A stretch of 64,000 nucleotides of DNA, taken from Acestrorhynchus altus. Taxonomy: Eukaryota > Chordata > Actinopteri > Characiformes > Acestrorhynchidae. The first letter of the stretch is position 1, and each line of letters opens with the position of its first letter. This document shows positions 34,385 through 47,299 of the stretch, piece after piece. The notes beneath the pieces are model-generated. The model was given only the letters and a program-made list of their open reading frames with translations. It was not told the DNA's origin and made no database searches. Made by a program: the position numbers and the translations under genes. The DNA is taken from the NCBI GenBank assembly GCA_034509495.1, contig CM067505.1, positions 1,916,007-1,980,006 on the forward strand, in the 5' to 3' direction.

Positions 34385-34765
34385 GTCTTCTGCAAGACCC
34401 CTCCTTTTCAATCCTCTAGTAGTTCAACTAGATTCTGGAACATTGCTGTGAGGTCAGAACGTTGGATGATTACCACCCCACCCCACCCCACCTCATCCCC
34501 ATCTCCCCAACTCATCCCACAAGTACTGGATGGAGCTCCACCATTCCAAAGAACACAGTTCCACTGCTCCACAGCTCAATGCTGAGGGCTTTATACCCCT
34601 CTAGCCCACGCCATTCAGTAGGTGTGGTGCCAATAGCTTCATGATTGTTTATCTGCTCCAGAGAGTCTTATTCTATTGGCAATACTTCTCTACATGCAAT
34701 ACATAGGCTATATTGTTGTGAATGTGATCGTTAGGAGTGTCCACAAACATTTGCACATATAGTGT
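34385..34765 (-). mobile_element. mariner-type MITE family B, copy 3 (inverted)
   Basis: Inverted order: TGGATGGAGCTCCACCATTC, CCACTGCTCCACAGCTCAAT, TATCTGCTCCAGAGAGTCTT and AGTGTCCACAAACATTTGCA at the right end. Confidence 0.7.
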
Positions 34766-34769
34766 ATCA

Positions 34770-37020
34770 TCAAGTAACCGAGACGATCATGAAGTGTGGT
34801 CATGAAGGGATGCACATGGTCAGCAATAGTATTTGGGTCTATAGATTCAAGCTGTTGGCACCAAACTCTGACCCCTCTGTGTGTAGTGAGGTCCCTCAGC
34901 AGGGATCCAAATTCAGAGGTCAAATTTCATGCGATTACTGAACAGGCAAGTCTATTCTCTCAGCGTCTCATATTTTATTATCTTGCGTATTTCATACGTT
35001 TTATAGCGTTTGCCATAATACGTGATTAGAGGCACTCGTCCGATCTCCACTTCGAGATGACCTTTCCCCACATGCACGTCAACCCTCCTGCTCATGGCTT
35101 AACCAGCAAAATGATTGGCTTTTTGTGTTGAAGGGAGGGACCACGAGGCCTATAATTCATCCATTCAATGTGACAAGCAGTCTTCTGACCTGAGCCGGGC
35201 CTGACAGTCTGCTGCGGGTGTGTTTGTCAAAGAGTGAGCAACAGAAAGAGTGTGTGTTTATGTTTCTGAATGTGTGTGTACGTACTTCTGTCAGTACTTG
35301 ACCGCGTGCCAGTGCTTTTGTGCCCTGTTGCCCAGCTGCAGAGCGAGGCTAAGGGGTAACAAACACACTCTAATGGTCAGGGGGAAGTGAGAGACTGGCC
35401 CTGCCTCTTCCTGCCTCGCTCTGGTAGTCCACTCTGCTCGGACCACAAAGCTTCCTCCCTTTGTGTGGCCTGCTGGACCGGACCAGAGCCCACTGCTGCA
35501 CCTCCCTGAAATACCAGCCTGAGCTCTCATATGCCAGGGTGAGAACCTTTGACCTCACAACAACACAATACAGTTCTTGAGGAAACAAATAAATGACATC
35601 ACAGTTACTCAAATCAATCGACGATTGGATCTGATTATGAATTAGACTCAGATATAAGCTGAATGCCCAGATGTGACTGGCGTGTAGAACGTATTGACAC
35701 AACAATGTAAACGTTATAAACAGTATGATCGTCAGGTTATAATTCACTCTACCACTCCAAGCATTGTATTATTGATATAATACACTGATGCATTTTGTCC
35801 ACCCCTCCCTGCCCTCTGTTTGTCCCGTTGACGGGGCTGAGATCATGTCCATGATAGTATGTGTGATGCTAGAGGAATAGAATGTGAGAGAGGAGGAGGA
35901 GGATGCCGTCATACTCCACACAACTCCACACAACTACAAGCTGAATGTCCCATTGACTGGAGGGTCAAACTGGTCCAGAACTGCTGCTAAAAACACTGCA
36001 ACCGCGGTTTGGGTGACAGCCGACTTATCAGTGTCATGCCTTCAAATTCACTTGTTAAGGGTGAATGATCCCTTTTGCTCTGGTGTTCATATGGAACTAT
36101 GTTAACTAAGTAGCTAACCACTGTCCAGACTATGCCCAAATGGACGGCCACTCAGATCAGAGCTGATAGACAGCATTAGCTTACTAACAGTGCCCTTTTC
36201 CACCTACCTAGAACAGGTTCACAAACTTACACCAACAAAAATAGGTGCCAGAATTGGAAAGTTTGTTCGGAGTGGGAACCAAAGATTAGTAGGTTAATAG
36301 AATGACTGTGGTTGATCTATGTTTACGTTTTGGAGAAAAACGAACATCTGGAACAGAACAAATGCTCACAGGTAGTTTATACGAACAACCGTCTTCTCAC
36401 GTCCGTTTACTGACCCTGTGCAGCCCCTCTGTTGATGATGTATTCTGTGACGTATCCTTGGTTCCACTAAAACTGGTGGAAACAAGGTTCTTATAAGCCC
36501 AAATGGAACCCATTCAAGAACCAGAGTTCTTTTAGTTAAAAGGCTATCAGTAGCTTCGGTTCGCACCCAGCAAAGCTGGTTGTTCCGCATGTCCAGCACG
36601 ACCATTACGATAATGCTGATTGATAAGCATGATCAGGGCTGACCACCATGATCAAACTTCATTCATTATATGGTTTAATGTTATGGCTGATCAATGGATT
36701 TGCAGCACATGTGGGTGGACAGTAGCAGAAGGGGTTTTGCACAGTTACTGCTTTTAGTTTTTGTTTGGCAGTCCCTGTCTCTGACATCTCCTTGTCTAAT
36801 ATTACTGCAGTTTCCTTTCGGGTCTGTACCTGCCACGGGCAGAATGTGACACAGTGCAATAGAACCTCCTTCTCAAATACTAGAATGGCTTATTGTTCCA
36901 CACCTAGTTCTATTCCAGGGCCCATGTGGGCTGAAGGGTGTGTGCTTTGGGTGGGTCTTGAGATGTTTGATGTGTCTGTCGTAATGAAACAGACACTATT
37001 TATCTATCTACACACTAGGA
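34770..37020. other. intergenic, nothing supported
   Basis: Open frames here have no family likeness and no splice context. Words of the minisatellite family (CAGCAAAGCTGGTTGTTCCG, GCATGATCAGGGCTGACC) appear near 36,570-36,655. Confidence 0.45.
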
Positions 37021-37027
37021 GTAGATA

Positions 37028-37425
37028 TAGTACCAGTCCAAAGTTTGGACACACTGACTGGTTTTAGATGATATAACCTGGCTACGTCTTTTGGTATTGA
37101 TATTATAATCATATCTGCTAGTTGCAGCATGTGCTATATGGGCAAAAATATTGGGACACCTCATTCATCCTCAAATCAAGGGTATTCAAAACAGTTCATT
37201 CTGCTTTTGTTGGAGTAATGGTCTGTACTGTCCAGTGAAGGGTTTAGAGAAGGTTTGGGAGACTACTGTGAGCATCTGAGCTGAAGTGTGGGCTGCATAC
37301 AGACCCCCCAACATGACAAAACATGTCTATTTGGTTTTACAGGACTGGAGAGAAACATTATTTTATATGGTTTTCTTATCGGGGTTGAAGAGAGTAGGTG
37401 TGTCCAAACTTTTGACTATTATTTT
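37028..37425. mobile_element. non-autonomous element with GTTTGGACACAC ends
   Basis: Left end TACCAGTCCAAAGTTTGGAC at 37,029-37,048 and right end GGTGTGTCCAAACTTTTGAC at 37,398-37,417 are near-inverted repeats, typical of fish Tc1/mariner-type MITEs. A family B fragment (TGGGCAAAAATATTGGGACA and onward) at 37,138-37,265 lies inside, so it may be a nested insertion. Confidence 0.6.
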
Positions 37426-37439
37426 GGGATACCATGGTT

Positions 37440-38700
37440 CTACAAGACAGACGATTATGGTGATGGTTAGATGCCTGAGCATCTCCAAAACATCAGGGGT
37501 GGTTTTCCCAGTATGCAGTGGTCAGTACCTACCAAAAGTGCTGCAAGGAAGGACAGATGGTGAATTGGTGAGAAGGTCATTGGTACCGAAGACTCGCTGA
37601 TGCTCATTGAAGTCCCACCTCACAGCTTCCTCATGACTCTTACACTTCTGCTCAGATCAGATTTGGCTATATTGTGTATGCAATTCAAAAAATCCAATTT
37701 GAGTCACTTCAGCCTGGTAATGTGAGCATAGCCTTGGTGCCAGATACCACAGGGCAGTGTCAGAGGTCTTGTGGAGGCCATGGTTTGATGGGTGTTCTAA
37801 CACAAGGTGACCTACACAGTATTGGGCAGGTCTTCTTGTCTTCATGAAAACATGAAGACAAGATGAAATGACCAGTGGTCCAAAAATGACTTGAAGGCTG
37901 TTGACTGACTGGACTTCTGGTCCTGTCCACCTGCTGGACCAAATCTGCACCCCTGGAGTAATTCCATAGTAATTCAAGATACTCAATGAGTCTTCCCATT
38001 TGTGTTTTAAGAGATGAAGAAATACCAGCAATGGTATTTCCAACACCATGACTCTCGCCGTCCAGTGCAGCAGCGCGTTACGGATGCCGGCATGGTGCTG
38101 CATGGCCCAGAGAAGAGCATTCAACAGGAGGCGAGTGAGCGTGGACGACATGCCTGCGAGAGTGTGCGCCTTTTTGTGCTACAATACTGACGCTTACATG
38201 GGAGCCTTTGTATGCGAGACAGAGGAGGACAACTCTAAGCCTGCACAAAGGCCTGGCTCCTGCAGACAGACAGGCAGACAGGGAGGGAGGGGGTGCAAGA
38301 AGAGGGAGAGAGGGAGAAAGAGAGGGGTAGACATGCCAAAAACTCAGCCTGGATTTGTCTGTAAGTGCCAGAGCGAGCGAGCAAGAGAGGGAGCAAAGCA
38401 GAGGACAAAGGCCCGCATATAAGTTCACAGAGCATCGGCGTAAACGGACAGAGGCGGAAGGCCAGCATGCCGGACGCAGATGATGAGCAAAACACATTCA
38501 TCAGTTCGGACACAACACCCGGTCACTCATGCACCAAAGAGAGTTAGGCTTGTCCTGCCATGCTGGGCTCAGCGGGTCCAGGCAGCATCCAGCTTGACCT
38601 CCAGCAGCAGCAGTAAGCTGAGGAGGACTGGACCACTTGCTGCCACCAGCAGATGCTGTGCTTTAATACATGCATCACTGCATTAGTGGTTAAAAGTGAA
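37440..38700. other. intergenic with a LINE/DNA-repeat fragment
   Basis: About 37,500-37,620 holds words (TGGTGAATTGGTGAGAAGGT, CTGATGCTCATTGAAGTCCC) that recur in changed form at 51,480-51,570, so it is part of a dispersed repeat. The open frame at 38,048-38,420 has no family likeness. Confidence 0.45.
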
Positions 38701-38835
38701 ATAGTACAAATCATTGTCCTTCACAAAAGAAACGGCGGGAGTGTGCATCTTGCACGGGGCGGGGGTGGCCTGCATGGCTGGGTGGGTGTGGGGGAGGCGG
38801 TGGGAGGATTTGGAACTTTGTAAACGGGGTAAAAA

Positions 38836-39260
38836 TGACATCATCCCTCATTTGCATGAACCCCAGTCGTTGGTCGTGATTGGTCCAGAAGCTGCAAAGC
38901 TTTCCATTCGCGCCTTGGACTCGCCCCCCCCTCCCCGCCCGCAATGGTTGAGCCCGCCGCCCCGCTGCGGCGCAGGGAGTGAGGGAGTGTTCCCGTCCGC
39001 GGCCGACAGCGCTGATCCCATTCTCCTCTGGAGACGCGCATCCTCTCCATCTCTCTCTCCGCAGCTTCCTCTTCTGCTGGCTTTCCTTTAACTCTCCACA
39101 CCGAAGCCGCTCAGCGCCGCCTGGCTGTTCGTCTGCGAGCGCACGGCCGTCGTCCACGCTCTCTGCGGCTCCGCGCGGTCAGCGGGCGCTCGGGGACGGA
39201 AGGCGGGGATCGGAGCCACTCGACTGGGCGTCGCTGGAAGAGGAGAGGCGCCGGTACGAG
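38836..39260 (+). promoter_or_regulatory. GC-rich promoter-like block
   Basis: CpG-dense DNA with CRE-like TGACATCA (38836-38843), octamer ATTTGCAT (38850-38857) and an inverted CCAAT box ATTGG (38879-38883). It is the only promoter-like block in the 30 kb upstream of the 57.8 kb coding exon, so it may be its promoter and 5' UTR exon; alternatively it is an enhancer or a promoter of a non-coding RNA. Orientation is inferred only from the next gene. Confidence 0.5.
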
Positions 39261-39269
39261 CTCCCAGTC

Positions 39270-40050
39270 CTGACCCACAGTCTGACAGCGTTAGAGAGAG
39301 AGAGGGAGGGATGGATTGAGCTGAAGGACAGGGACAGAAAGAATGAAAGGAACGAGACGTTTTGTCTGATTTGAACTCCTACTGGTGGAGCCTATGAATA
39401 TGCAAATGCATGCATTGTGTTGCAGGACAAACCCTAATAGGATTTTTATTTATATATATATGCATGTCAGCTTTTATATAATATAATATAGAAATTCTAT
39501 ATATTATACAATATACATACATGGTTAAAAAGCTTCACTCGTAATTTATATCCGTTATATTTACAATGATCCATGTCAAGCCTTTTCTTTTGGTTTCACC
39601 ATTAATGACTTTGCCTTCCAGAACCTCAACATCGTGTCTCATTTTAATTCAAATTGGAATAAATGATGAATCACTGCGTCGACTTCAAAGCCGAACAGCT
39701 CAAATGACTTTAAACGTGATAAATATAAAATGTGACCGCTTTGATGGAAGCTTTTTAACCATATTCTGTGTTTTTAGATGCACTAGTGCATGTAATTTAT
39801 GTGTTTATGATGTGTGTATGAAAGCTGTTCGTGTTTTAAATCAAAAACCTTTTTCACAAAGGAGATTATTAAATTAGGAGAATATCGTTTAATTGATTGA
39901 CGGACCCCCCCACACCCAAATAACACCTGCTCTGTGGTGGTCCCGACCACTGAAGAACAGAAGGAAAGGAGGACAACAGTCTTTATTCTGTATTATAGAA
40001 CTACAAAGTGCTGCTCTATGGCAAATAGAGCCAGTGAGTATAAAAAACTG
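39270..40050. other. unique DNA with a family A fragment
   Basis: A family A fragment lies near 39,900-39,960 (CTGCTCTGTGGTGGTCCCGA). No exon is supported. Confidence 0.5.
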
Positions 40051-40060
40051 TATATTAAAA

Positions 40061-40064
<4 letters not shown>

Positions 40065-40110
<46 letters not shown>
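40065..40110. repeat. (AT)n microsatellite
   Basis: About 22 AT units followed by TATATGTATATATACACAC, a cruciform-prone sequence. Confidence 0.95.
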
Positions 40111-40117
<7 letters not shown>

Positions 40118-40697
40118 CACACAGTTATATACATACACATATGTAAAGAGAGATGGGGGGGTTTGTAACCTGTTCAGAAGCTTAGGGACAGTTTAATACC
40201 TCTTGATCTTATTAACTTAACCAAGTTGTTGCTGATTATTCTTAACAACACACAACATAAACATAACCTGGTTTAGATGCTGTTAGTCATGCTCCAGCCC
40301 GTGTCTTATACACTTAGATTAGCAGACTTCCCTAATACTCATTGTTTCTCGCTTCTCCTTCTCCGTCCGTATATAAATATAATCCTGTTGGTCGGAACGT
40401 TTGAGTGTTTTTCCTGCAAACACACCCAGTGAACCTCATGAAGGGCTCAGTGGTGTTCGAGCCGGGAAGGCACTGGTCTGAGATTTAAGAACCACTGGTG
40501 TCCAGGCTGTCCAGAGCTGGATGGAGATGGAGGTCTGACTGACTGGGCGGTGGCGGAACCGCCATTGTGGCCCCGACTGATGGCCCCTTGCTTGGTCTCG
40601 CTTCTCGCGGTATGATCCTTGTATGGGTGGGTTGGTGGCATGCTGCTAGGCTGAAGTGCCTTTTTTCAGATTCTTCAGCCTGCTGAAACTTTTTTTC

Positions 40698-40735
40698 TCC
40701 TCCTCCTCCTCCTCCTCCTCCTCCTCCTCCTCCTT
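40698..40735. repeat. (CTC)n trinucleotide repeat
   Basis: About 12 CTC units inside otherwise unique DNA. Confidence 0.95.
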
Positions 40736-41399
40736 CTACCGCTCCATCTCCATCGTTTGGGGTCTATTGTTCTGCAGTTGGGAGGCGAACAGCTCCATTC
40801 ATTCCGCCGAAGGGGGACTGGGTTCATTTAGCCATGATAACTCGGTTGTCCACCCTGTTTAGAGCACAGTGTCATTTCTTCTGCACTTGGTTGTTTTATA
40901 CATAATATCCTATGATGACACTTTATTTTTACCTCTGTCTGGCCAGGGTCTAACAGGGGCATTTTGGGCATTCAGACAGTACTGTCAGTGGGATATGCCG
41001 GCAGACAGACAGTCTGGTGTCTCCATCCCCACAATGGCAGCCGGAGATTTGTGCTTCAGAACCGTCTCCTCTTCATTTGGAGCCCCGCAGAGCAAATGTT
41101 CAAGCGGGGTGATTACAGCTGGCAAGGGCAGGTCGATATTTTTCACAGTGATCTGCCACAAGGTATTGATGTCCTTCCAGATAAATTGGGTCCTGGGGCG
41201 ATTATTGTGACTGGCTTTGTAATGACAGGCTTGTAGTGTTTGGAAAGAGTCCAGGATGCATGGTAATGCCAATCTGCCATTGAAGAGCCTGTTGACCGCT
41301 TTGTATCACAAAGTTCGTACTGTAATGCAGACTTCTTTTGTCACCGTGGTTTGATAGGGCGTCACGATTCTGATTAGAGACGGCTCTGTACCACTTGTC

Positions 41400-41775
41400 A
41401 TTTTCAGGTTGAAATCTTGAGTATCGGGCGTTGCCAGGACTACTGTCGAAATCTTGGGCATCAGGAAAAAATCAGTAGTAATTTTAACATTTTGAGTAAC
41501 AGGTCCAGTACTAATGCTGAGATTTTCAGGACAGTATTTATACTAATATTGAAATTTTGAGAAACAGGACAATATTGATAGTAAGTATCTGGTATTGATA
41601 TTGAGATGTTGAGTATCGGGCATACTGAGTTTTTGAGCATAAGGGCAATACCCATAAAATATAGAGTATCAGGCCGATACCGATAATTTCATTAAAATCT
41701 TGATTTTTAGGGTGATACTGATACTGATATATAAATCTTGAGACCCCTACATTGATATAGAAATCTTTAGTTATG
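41400..41775. repeat. degenerate tandem repeat, GATATTGAGAT type
   Basis: Reiterates units like TTGAAATTTTGAGAAACAGG, TATTGATATTGAGATGTTGA and CAGGCCGATACCGATAATTT with heavy drift. Tandem nature is clear by eye, unit length about 35-50 bp is not fixed. Confidence 0.65.
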
Positions 41776-41994
41776 TAATAATGTTTAACATTGTAATAAA
41801 TACCATATTTGGTTGTAAGGGTGTTGTATTGCAGTGTATTGTAATACTATCTGAAAAACATCTAAAATATCACTTTTGGCCAATCAGTTAAAATCTATCC
41901 TTCAGATTGGATCTCACACCCTGAATCAAAGCCATGATAAAGGACACAAGAAACAGTTTGGCTTGTGTTGACCTGCTCTTTTTCAGACACACTC

Positions 41995-41996
<2 letters not shown>

Positions 41997-42057
<61 letters not shown>
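41997..42057. repeat. (GT)n microsatellite
   Basis: About 29 GT units. Confidence 0.95.
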
Positions 42058-42059
<2 letters not shown>

Positions 42060-42060
<1 letters not shown>

Positions 42061-45000
42061 GCTGTATTGATTGGCCCTCTGTCATCGTCTTTGTGAGTCT
42101 TATTGAAGGAAAGTTTATTGATTGTAATATCTGAGCTGATATTTACTTGCCTGCTTCTCAGCAAACAAAAGACTTAAGATGGTGGTCTTCTCTCGAAGCG
42201 GTGGGCCTCTGGAGAACGCCGCTGTTCAATGTTCAGTATTGCTTCTTTAAAAATACAGGCTCCCTGATCCTTGTCTCATTTCTTGTGATGTTTAGAGGTT
42301 AACCTGGGATTTGGGAGCCTGTCTTCTTTGCTGCAGGCTAAAGGCAGGACTGAGTGTTAATGCACAATTAGTTTAAAGTGAAAGCTCGACAGAAAAGCTG
42401 ATATATTACCAAACCCAGGAGCAGTCAGATCAGCCATGACATGTCTGATGTTTGACTTCTGCTTTAGTAACAGGAGATTCAATCTCCAATCTGAACTCCG
42501 ATCTTGCCTATTTAATTCACTGCATTTATAATTTTACAGAAATATCTGTCTCTGGAATGATAATCCAGGCAGATGTTTATGTGTTTTATGAATCTGTGGA
42601 TATGTACCAGGAAAAATATTAGTTATTCATCACGTCCCAGTTGTGTACTAATTGCTAACACTAACTAGTGTGTAGTATGCAACAACTGTTAAAGTTAGTA
42701 TACTCACTCTTTGACGATTTTTGAGTATCGTTATGATGGACACTATTGTCCTACAATGCAATATGAAACAGAATGGGAGGAGCTACTCATGTCAGGAAGA
42801 CTTAGTAAACAATGGATAATGATGTCAATGTAGTTATATTACTTCAAAAATATTTATATTCCTTTAAAAAACGACTTAATGTAGTTGAAATATAGTTTAA
42901 ATGTAAAAATGGGGTAAATATTGTCCATATATCAATCTGTGAGATATTGCCATTCAGCTAAAATATATTGTGATATGATTTTTTTGTTCCTATCACCCAT
43001 CTAGTGCTGGGCAAAATGACTGAAAATCCATATCTCGATATGCTTAAGAGAATTACGGTGATGTATATGATATATGATAAGATGAAAACCTGATTATAAT
43101 GTTAAAGTACCAGTTTTTATCTGTAAGAGCAGAAACACTGGAAATCCAACCATTTCCACCTAAATTGTACACAGATGCCATATTACAATGTGGCCATTTT
43201 CTTCTTGTACAAAATATATCTCGATATGTCAGTACTGTATTTATGAGACCACCTCCTCTAGAGGGTCATAGTGTGGTTGTTTTGGTCCACAGACATCCGC
43301 CAGCTGCCCAGATGTTGATGTGAAAACTCCTGGAGCAGATTTAGTTTATTATTATTTCGTTTTAAACTCTTGGATAGCAGTAGAAGAAAAAAAACATCAT
43401 CCCAAAAGAAGAGGTTTTCCACTACTTTACCATCATCAGCATCATCACCAACAGACTGTTTACATCATAACCCCTGAGTTATCTAGTACCATTGAAGAAT
43501 TGGTGGAATTCTACAGTCATACTGGTCAGATTCCATTCTGAATGAAGTATTGAATTCCATTGTTGGGTCCAGACAGTGTTGCAGAGCTTATGATCACAAA
43601 AACTGCAGCTAAAGCTCACCCAGATATTGGTCATCCTCAGATATGGACCTAATGCTGCGTGATCCGATGTCTGTGGATTGTCAGAAAGAGATCTCAGTGA
43701 GAAGATGAGGTGCTGACCCCGTTTTCCTTTATTCAGCGTAATGTACCCTATTGCTAAAGGTTGTGTAGATGTTACACGAGCCAAACTTCCTGAAGCACTT
43801 TGGATGAGTTTTTGTGCGTCTTCCCTCGTTATTCCAGCAGATTCCTGACCCGGTTTGCGGCAGCTTGCCAGCTTTTGCACCCAGGCCTGCAGGTCTTTTA
43901 GGCTGAGGCCTGCACGGGCACCAATTACCTATGTGTCATATTGTGAGTAGCTGGCGTGGAAGCCTGGGGAACATGGGAATGACTCAGCCGTCTCCCGGGC
44001 CCTCTCGATTGGATGGCCCGGCCATCCATCTTCCTTATTCCCCAGAATAATAACTGGAGGAACCGAATGACCTCACAAATGTCACAACCGGTCCATTTAT
44101 AATCATCTAAGCTGGCACCAGAGTGTGCAGTGGTACGATTATCTGAACCACAACTGTCACTGATACTCTCAGGGTGACCGTTCTGTGGCTCTCAGTGTTT
44201 ACCCAAGATGGCTGAGCCAGAACTGCTGTGGTTTTCCTGCTGCTGCTGTGTGTGTATGCTTTTCCAGATAGTACTACGGCCTGACGCTCACTCTGCCATA
44301 CTCGATTCCTGCAATACAGATAATGCTCCCATGGGTGAGGACAGTTGTCACCCGCGACAGTTGGCTGTGCGGTTCTGATGCTGCATCATGTTGCAGTGCT
44401 GTGGTCGTTTCCACTGTTTGGATCTTCTGCTTTCTTTTTAGGATGTCTTGTGACCTTTCATACTCTGCCTGGAGTATTTTAGAGATGAGCATTGTGATTA
44501 AAGTTTATGCTTGTATTTGTATGCCATTATTTGAATATGTCACCCCTCCCCCTAAAACGTGTAGGGCCCTTAAGGCCCCCAGGCTGCTGCAGTCAGTCTG
44601 AAATAATTAAAGGCTCATATGCTACAATTTTCTCTGTAATGTTTTAGTTTTTACCTCGAGGTCACTTTTCTGACATTTAAGCAGTTTTATGTGCATTAAA
44701 AAGCTTTGTTAATGTGTTAAACAGTACAATATCAAATTATTCACAGTAATGTGTAAATAATTTCCATAAATGCAGGGCACTGAGGTCATTTTCAGCAGTT
44801 TTTATATATACATTTCATTCTTACATGATCACTGTCCCACCTGTCTTTGTATTTATAGAATTAACCCAGTTGTTTATTGTTATTACTGCACCTTTAAGAC
44901 TGATATAAGATTGATCTGTGTTCTGATTGGCCACAATTACAATTATTCTTGTGGCTCATTTTGAAATTCATGTAGATTAGGAACTAGTATTACTGTATCT

Positions 45001-45090
45001 GTATATTACCCTGTTTTATTACTCTACTGCCTCAGTCCACATGCTTCTCTCACTTTAGATGCTGTTTTTGTATCTCTCAGCTTGTCCACA
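42060..45090. other. intergenic or intronic, no coding exon
   Basis: The block at about 43,790-44,170 is GC-richer, contains an AP-1-type TGACTCA (about 43,980-43,986) and no known repeat words; it could be regulatory. The rest shows nothing recognisable. Confidence 0.4.
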
Positions 45091-45099
45091 AATGCACCC

Positions 45100-45450
45100 A
45101 AATGCATTTGGGTGCCACAGTGGCTTGCTGGATAGCACGTTCACCTCCCAGCACAGGGGTCTTGGGTTCAAGGCCCTGTCTGGGTGGAGTTTCCATGTTC
45201 TCCCTGTGTCCGAGTGGGTTTCCTCTGGGAGCTCTGGTTTCCTCACATGTTCAGACTACTCTAAAGTGTGTGTGTGAAAGTCTCTATACCCAGATGTTTA
45301 TTGGCACTCTGTCCTGGGTGAACCCCCCTTGTGTCTGTTCCAGTCGTCCGTGCAGGTGGACAGTCATTTCCAGTGGAGAGTACATTGTGCCCAATTGGGT
45401 GTTCAGCTGTCCACAAGGGGGTGCTATTTATGACAGTGGTATAAAATTGA
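45100..45450 (+). repeat. tRNA-derived SINE candidate
   Basis: Starts GGTGCCACAGTGGCTTGCTG, with A-box-like TGGCTTGCTGGATAGCA and B-box-like GGGTTCAAGGC (about 45,164-45,174), then GGAGTTTCCATGTTCTCCCT and GGTTTCCTC, a classic fish SINE body. Confidence 0.7.
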
Positions 45451-45812
45451 ATTATTCTCCCCAGCTGTAGGTGGCGCCCAAGGGCACAAACACCAATTCT
45501 CATAAAATTTGCTGCTTTATAACTAGGAGGCTGAAATCGGCATACTTTAACCCCAAGCATGCTGGACTTAAACTGCTTTCACACTGAACTTGGAAGATTT
45601 GAGAGCTACAGACAGCGCTTCCCTTTTGTAGGCCCAGGTGATTGATTAGCTGGATACACATTCAGTTTAGTCACATGCAGTGTGCACTTTTGATCACCCG
45701 GGCAGTCGGATGGGTGAGCTCGAGCCAAATATCAACAAATCTATCATTTAAATTACAGCTGCAGGAAGCAGTGCTGGCCCTTCCTGGCACAAAGGTCTGC
45801 AATATGCAAATG

Positions 45813-45816
<4 letters not shown>

Positions 45817-45874
<58 letters not shown>
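45817..45874. repeat. (GT)n microsatellite
   Basis: About 29 GT units. Confidence 0.95.
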
Positions 45875-45877
<3 letters not shown>

Positions 45878-46009
45878 ACCAATCGCTGTTGTGCCTTGAT
45901 CTTCACATGATTCACTAAATGTAGATCATGTTGGTCAGTAGAGCGGTCTTCACAAGGTTTTTCCTTTGGACCTGAGGGAGATTTTCCTGGCTGCTGATGA
46001 CATTTGCAC

Positions 46010-46150
46010 AGAAGAACCTCAGACCTGGATCTGACCTGGTAGTTAAAAGTGCTACGATGCCCTATCCAGGGGGTATTCCAATGATTCCAGATCCTGGCCA
46101 GGAAGAAGCAGATAAGAAGATGATTAGATGGATGGATGACCTGAAATTGA
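46010..46150 (+). repeat. SINE/LINE-tail-like fragment
   Basis: Reads CTATCCAGGGGGTATTCCAA, AGATCCTGGCCAGGAAGAAG and ends AGATGGATGGATGAC, a tail style common in fish L2-linked repeats. Assignment is by likeness only. Confidence 0.4.
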
Positions 46151-47230
46151 ATGAGGCAGTGCCAATCAGACAGAGCTCAATTATCTGATCCATTTATCCG
46201 TCTTAAAGTAGTAACAGAAAGAGCTTATTTAATCCCGAGGGAGGATTGAACACAGTTGTGTAAAATTAATTATGACTGTCGTTGGATGTGTGAAAAATGG
46301 GTCACAAAGCAGATGTTATTGCAGAGGAGTGACTGCATTTGGGTGCCAAAGGCTCATACTGGTCTACCAGCACTGGCAGAAGTCCCAGCCTACAGGAATT
46401 GGTGAATTGATGAACCTGATGGGGGACTGGGACTGGGACTGACACCATGTGTCACCTTAACAACCAGTTCCTCAAAAACTCCTCCGCAAGGAACTGCAGA
46501 CCATCGACATATGGAGCAGAGTGGTACGCAAGAGACCTTTGCTCACTTTGGTCTTTCGGCCACAATTCTGTAGACCTGGATTTCTGCCACTGTTGGTAGA
46601 CCCGAACGAACGCATGCTTCCATACACCTGCAATTTCAGCTCCTTCCTTCACACTATTGCTTTTGGCACACGTTTGCGTTTAGCCAATCATGAACATCTG
46701 CTTTGCAACCTATTTTCCACACATCCAATGAGACATTCACTGCACTGTACCACGTCTTCTCAATCGATGCATCCCATCGCGCACCCTGCATGTATTTATA
46801 GCCTCATCCTTGTGCAGCACAATCTGCAGGAGCCTGACGTCACAACCACTTTTTGACAAGATGTGAATCTGGCATTTGTTCATTACACTGTGTCCAATCT
46901 TCATGTTGAATGGACCAGTAGAAATGCTCCAAAATGAAAATCAGTTTATGAGGAATGTTTGGAGATACAAGGATTTACTGATACCATATACGGATATATT
47001 TTTAATTTAGGATCTCAGACACATTAGGTAACACTCTCCAGATATCCAGAACCTGAATATCATTTCTTTTGGTATCTAGAACAGAGCAGTTGACTCAGCT
47101 GCTCACCATTCCCTCAGTGTCCATTCGTTCACAGTGTGTTGCACCTGTTCGGGATCCATCTGGCCTGTGCCAGTCACCTCCTGGCATGAGGATGGGTAAT
47201 CCTCTTATAGGTAGAGTACTTTCCTGCATT

Positions 47231-47237
47231 GTGTGTG

Positions 47238-47284
<47 letters not shown>
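47231..47284. repeat. (GT)n microsatellite
   Basis: About 26 GT units. Confidence 0.95.
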
Positions 47285-47285
<1 letters not shown>

Positions 47286-47299
47286 CTCTTTCTGTTAGC

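Noticed and set aside
37657..38151. Minus-strand open frame of 164 codons
   Set aside because: Overlaps dispersed repeat DNA and shows no domain; probably chance or an old repeat.
38048..38422. Plus-strand open frame of 124 codons with Cys-rich start
   Set aside because: No family likeness, low-complexity second half (GRQGGRGCKKRERG), no splice support.
38711..39157. Minus frame of 148 codons over the GC-rich block
   Set aside because: CpG-rich promoters often leave long chance frames; no conserved motif is seen.
45100..45450. Possible tRNA gene
   Set aside because: The A- and B-box-like words are there but no cloverleaf or anticodon arm is evident; it fits a tRNA-derived SINE better.
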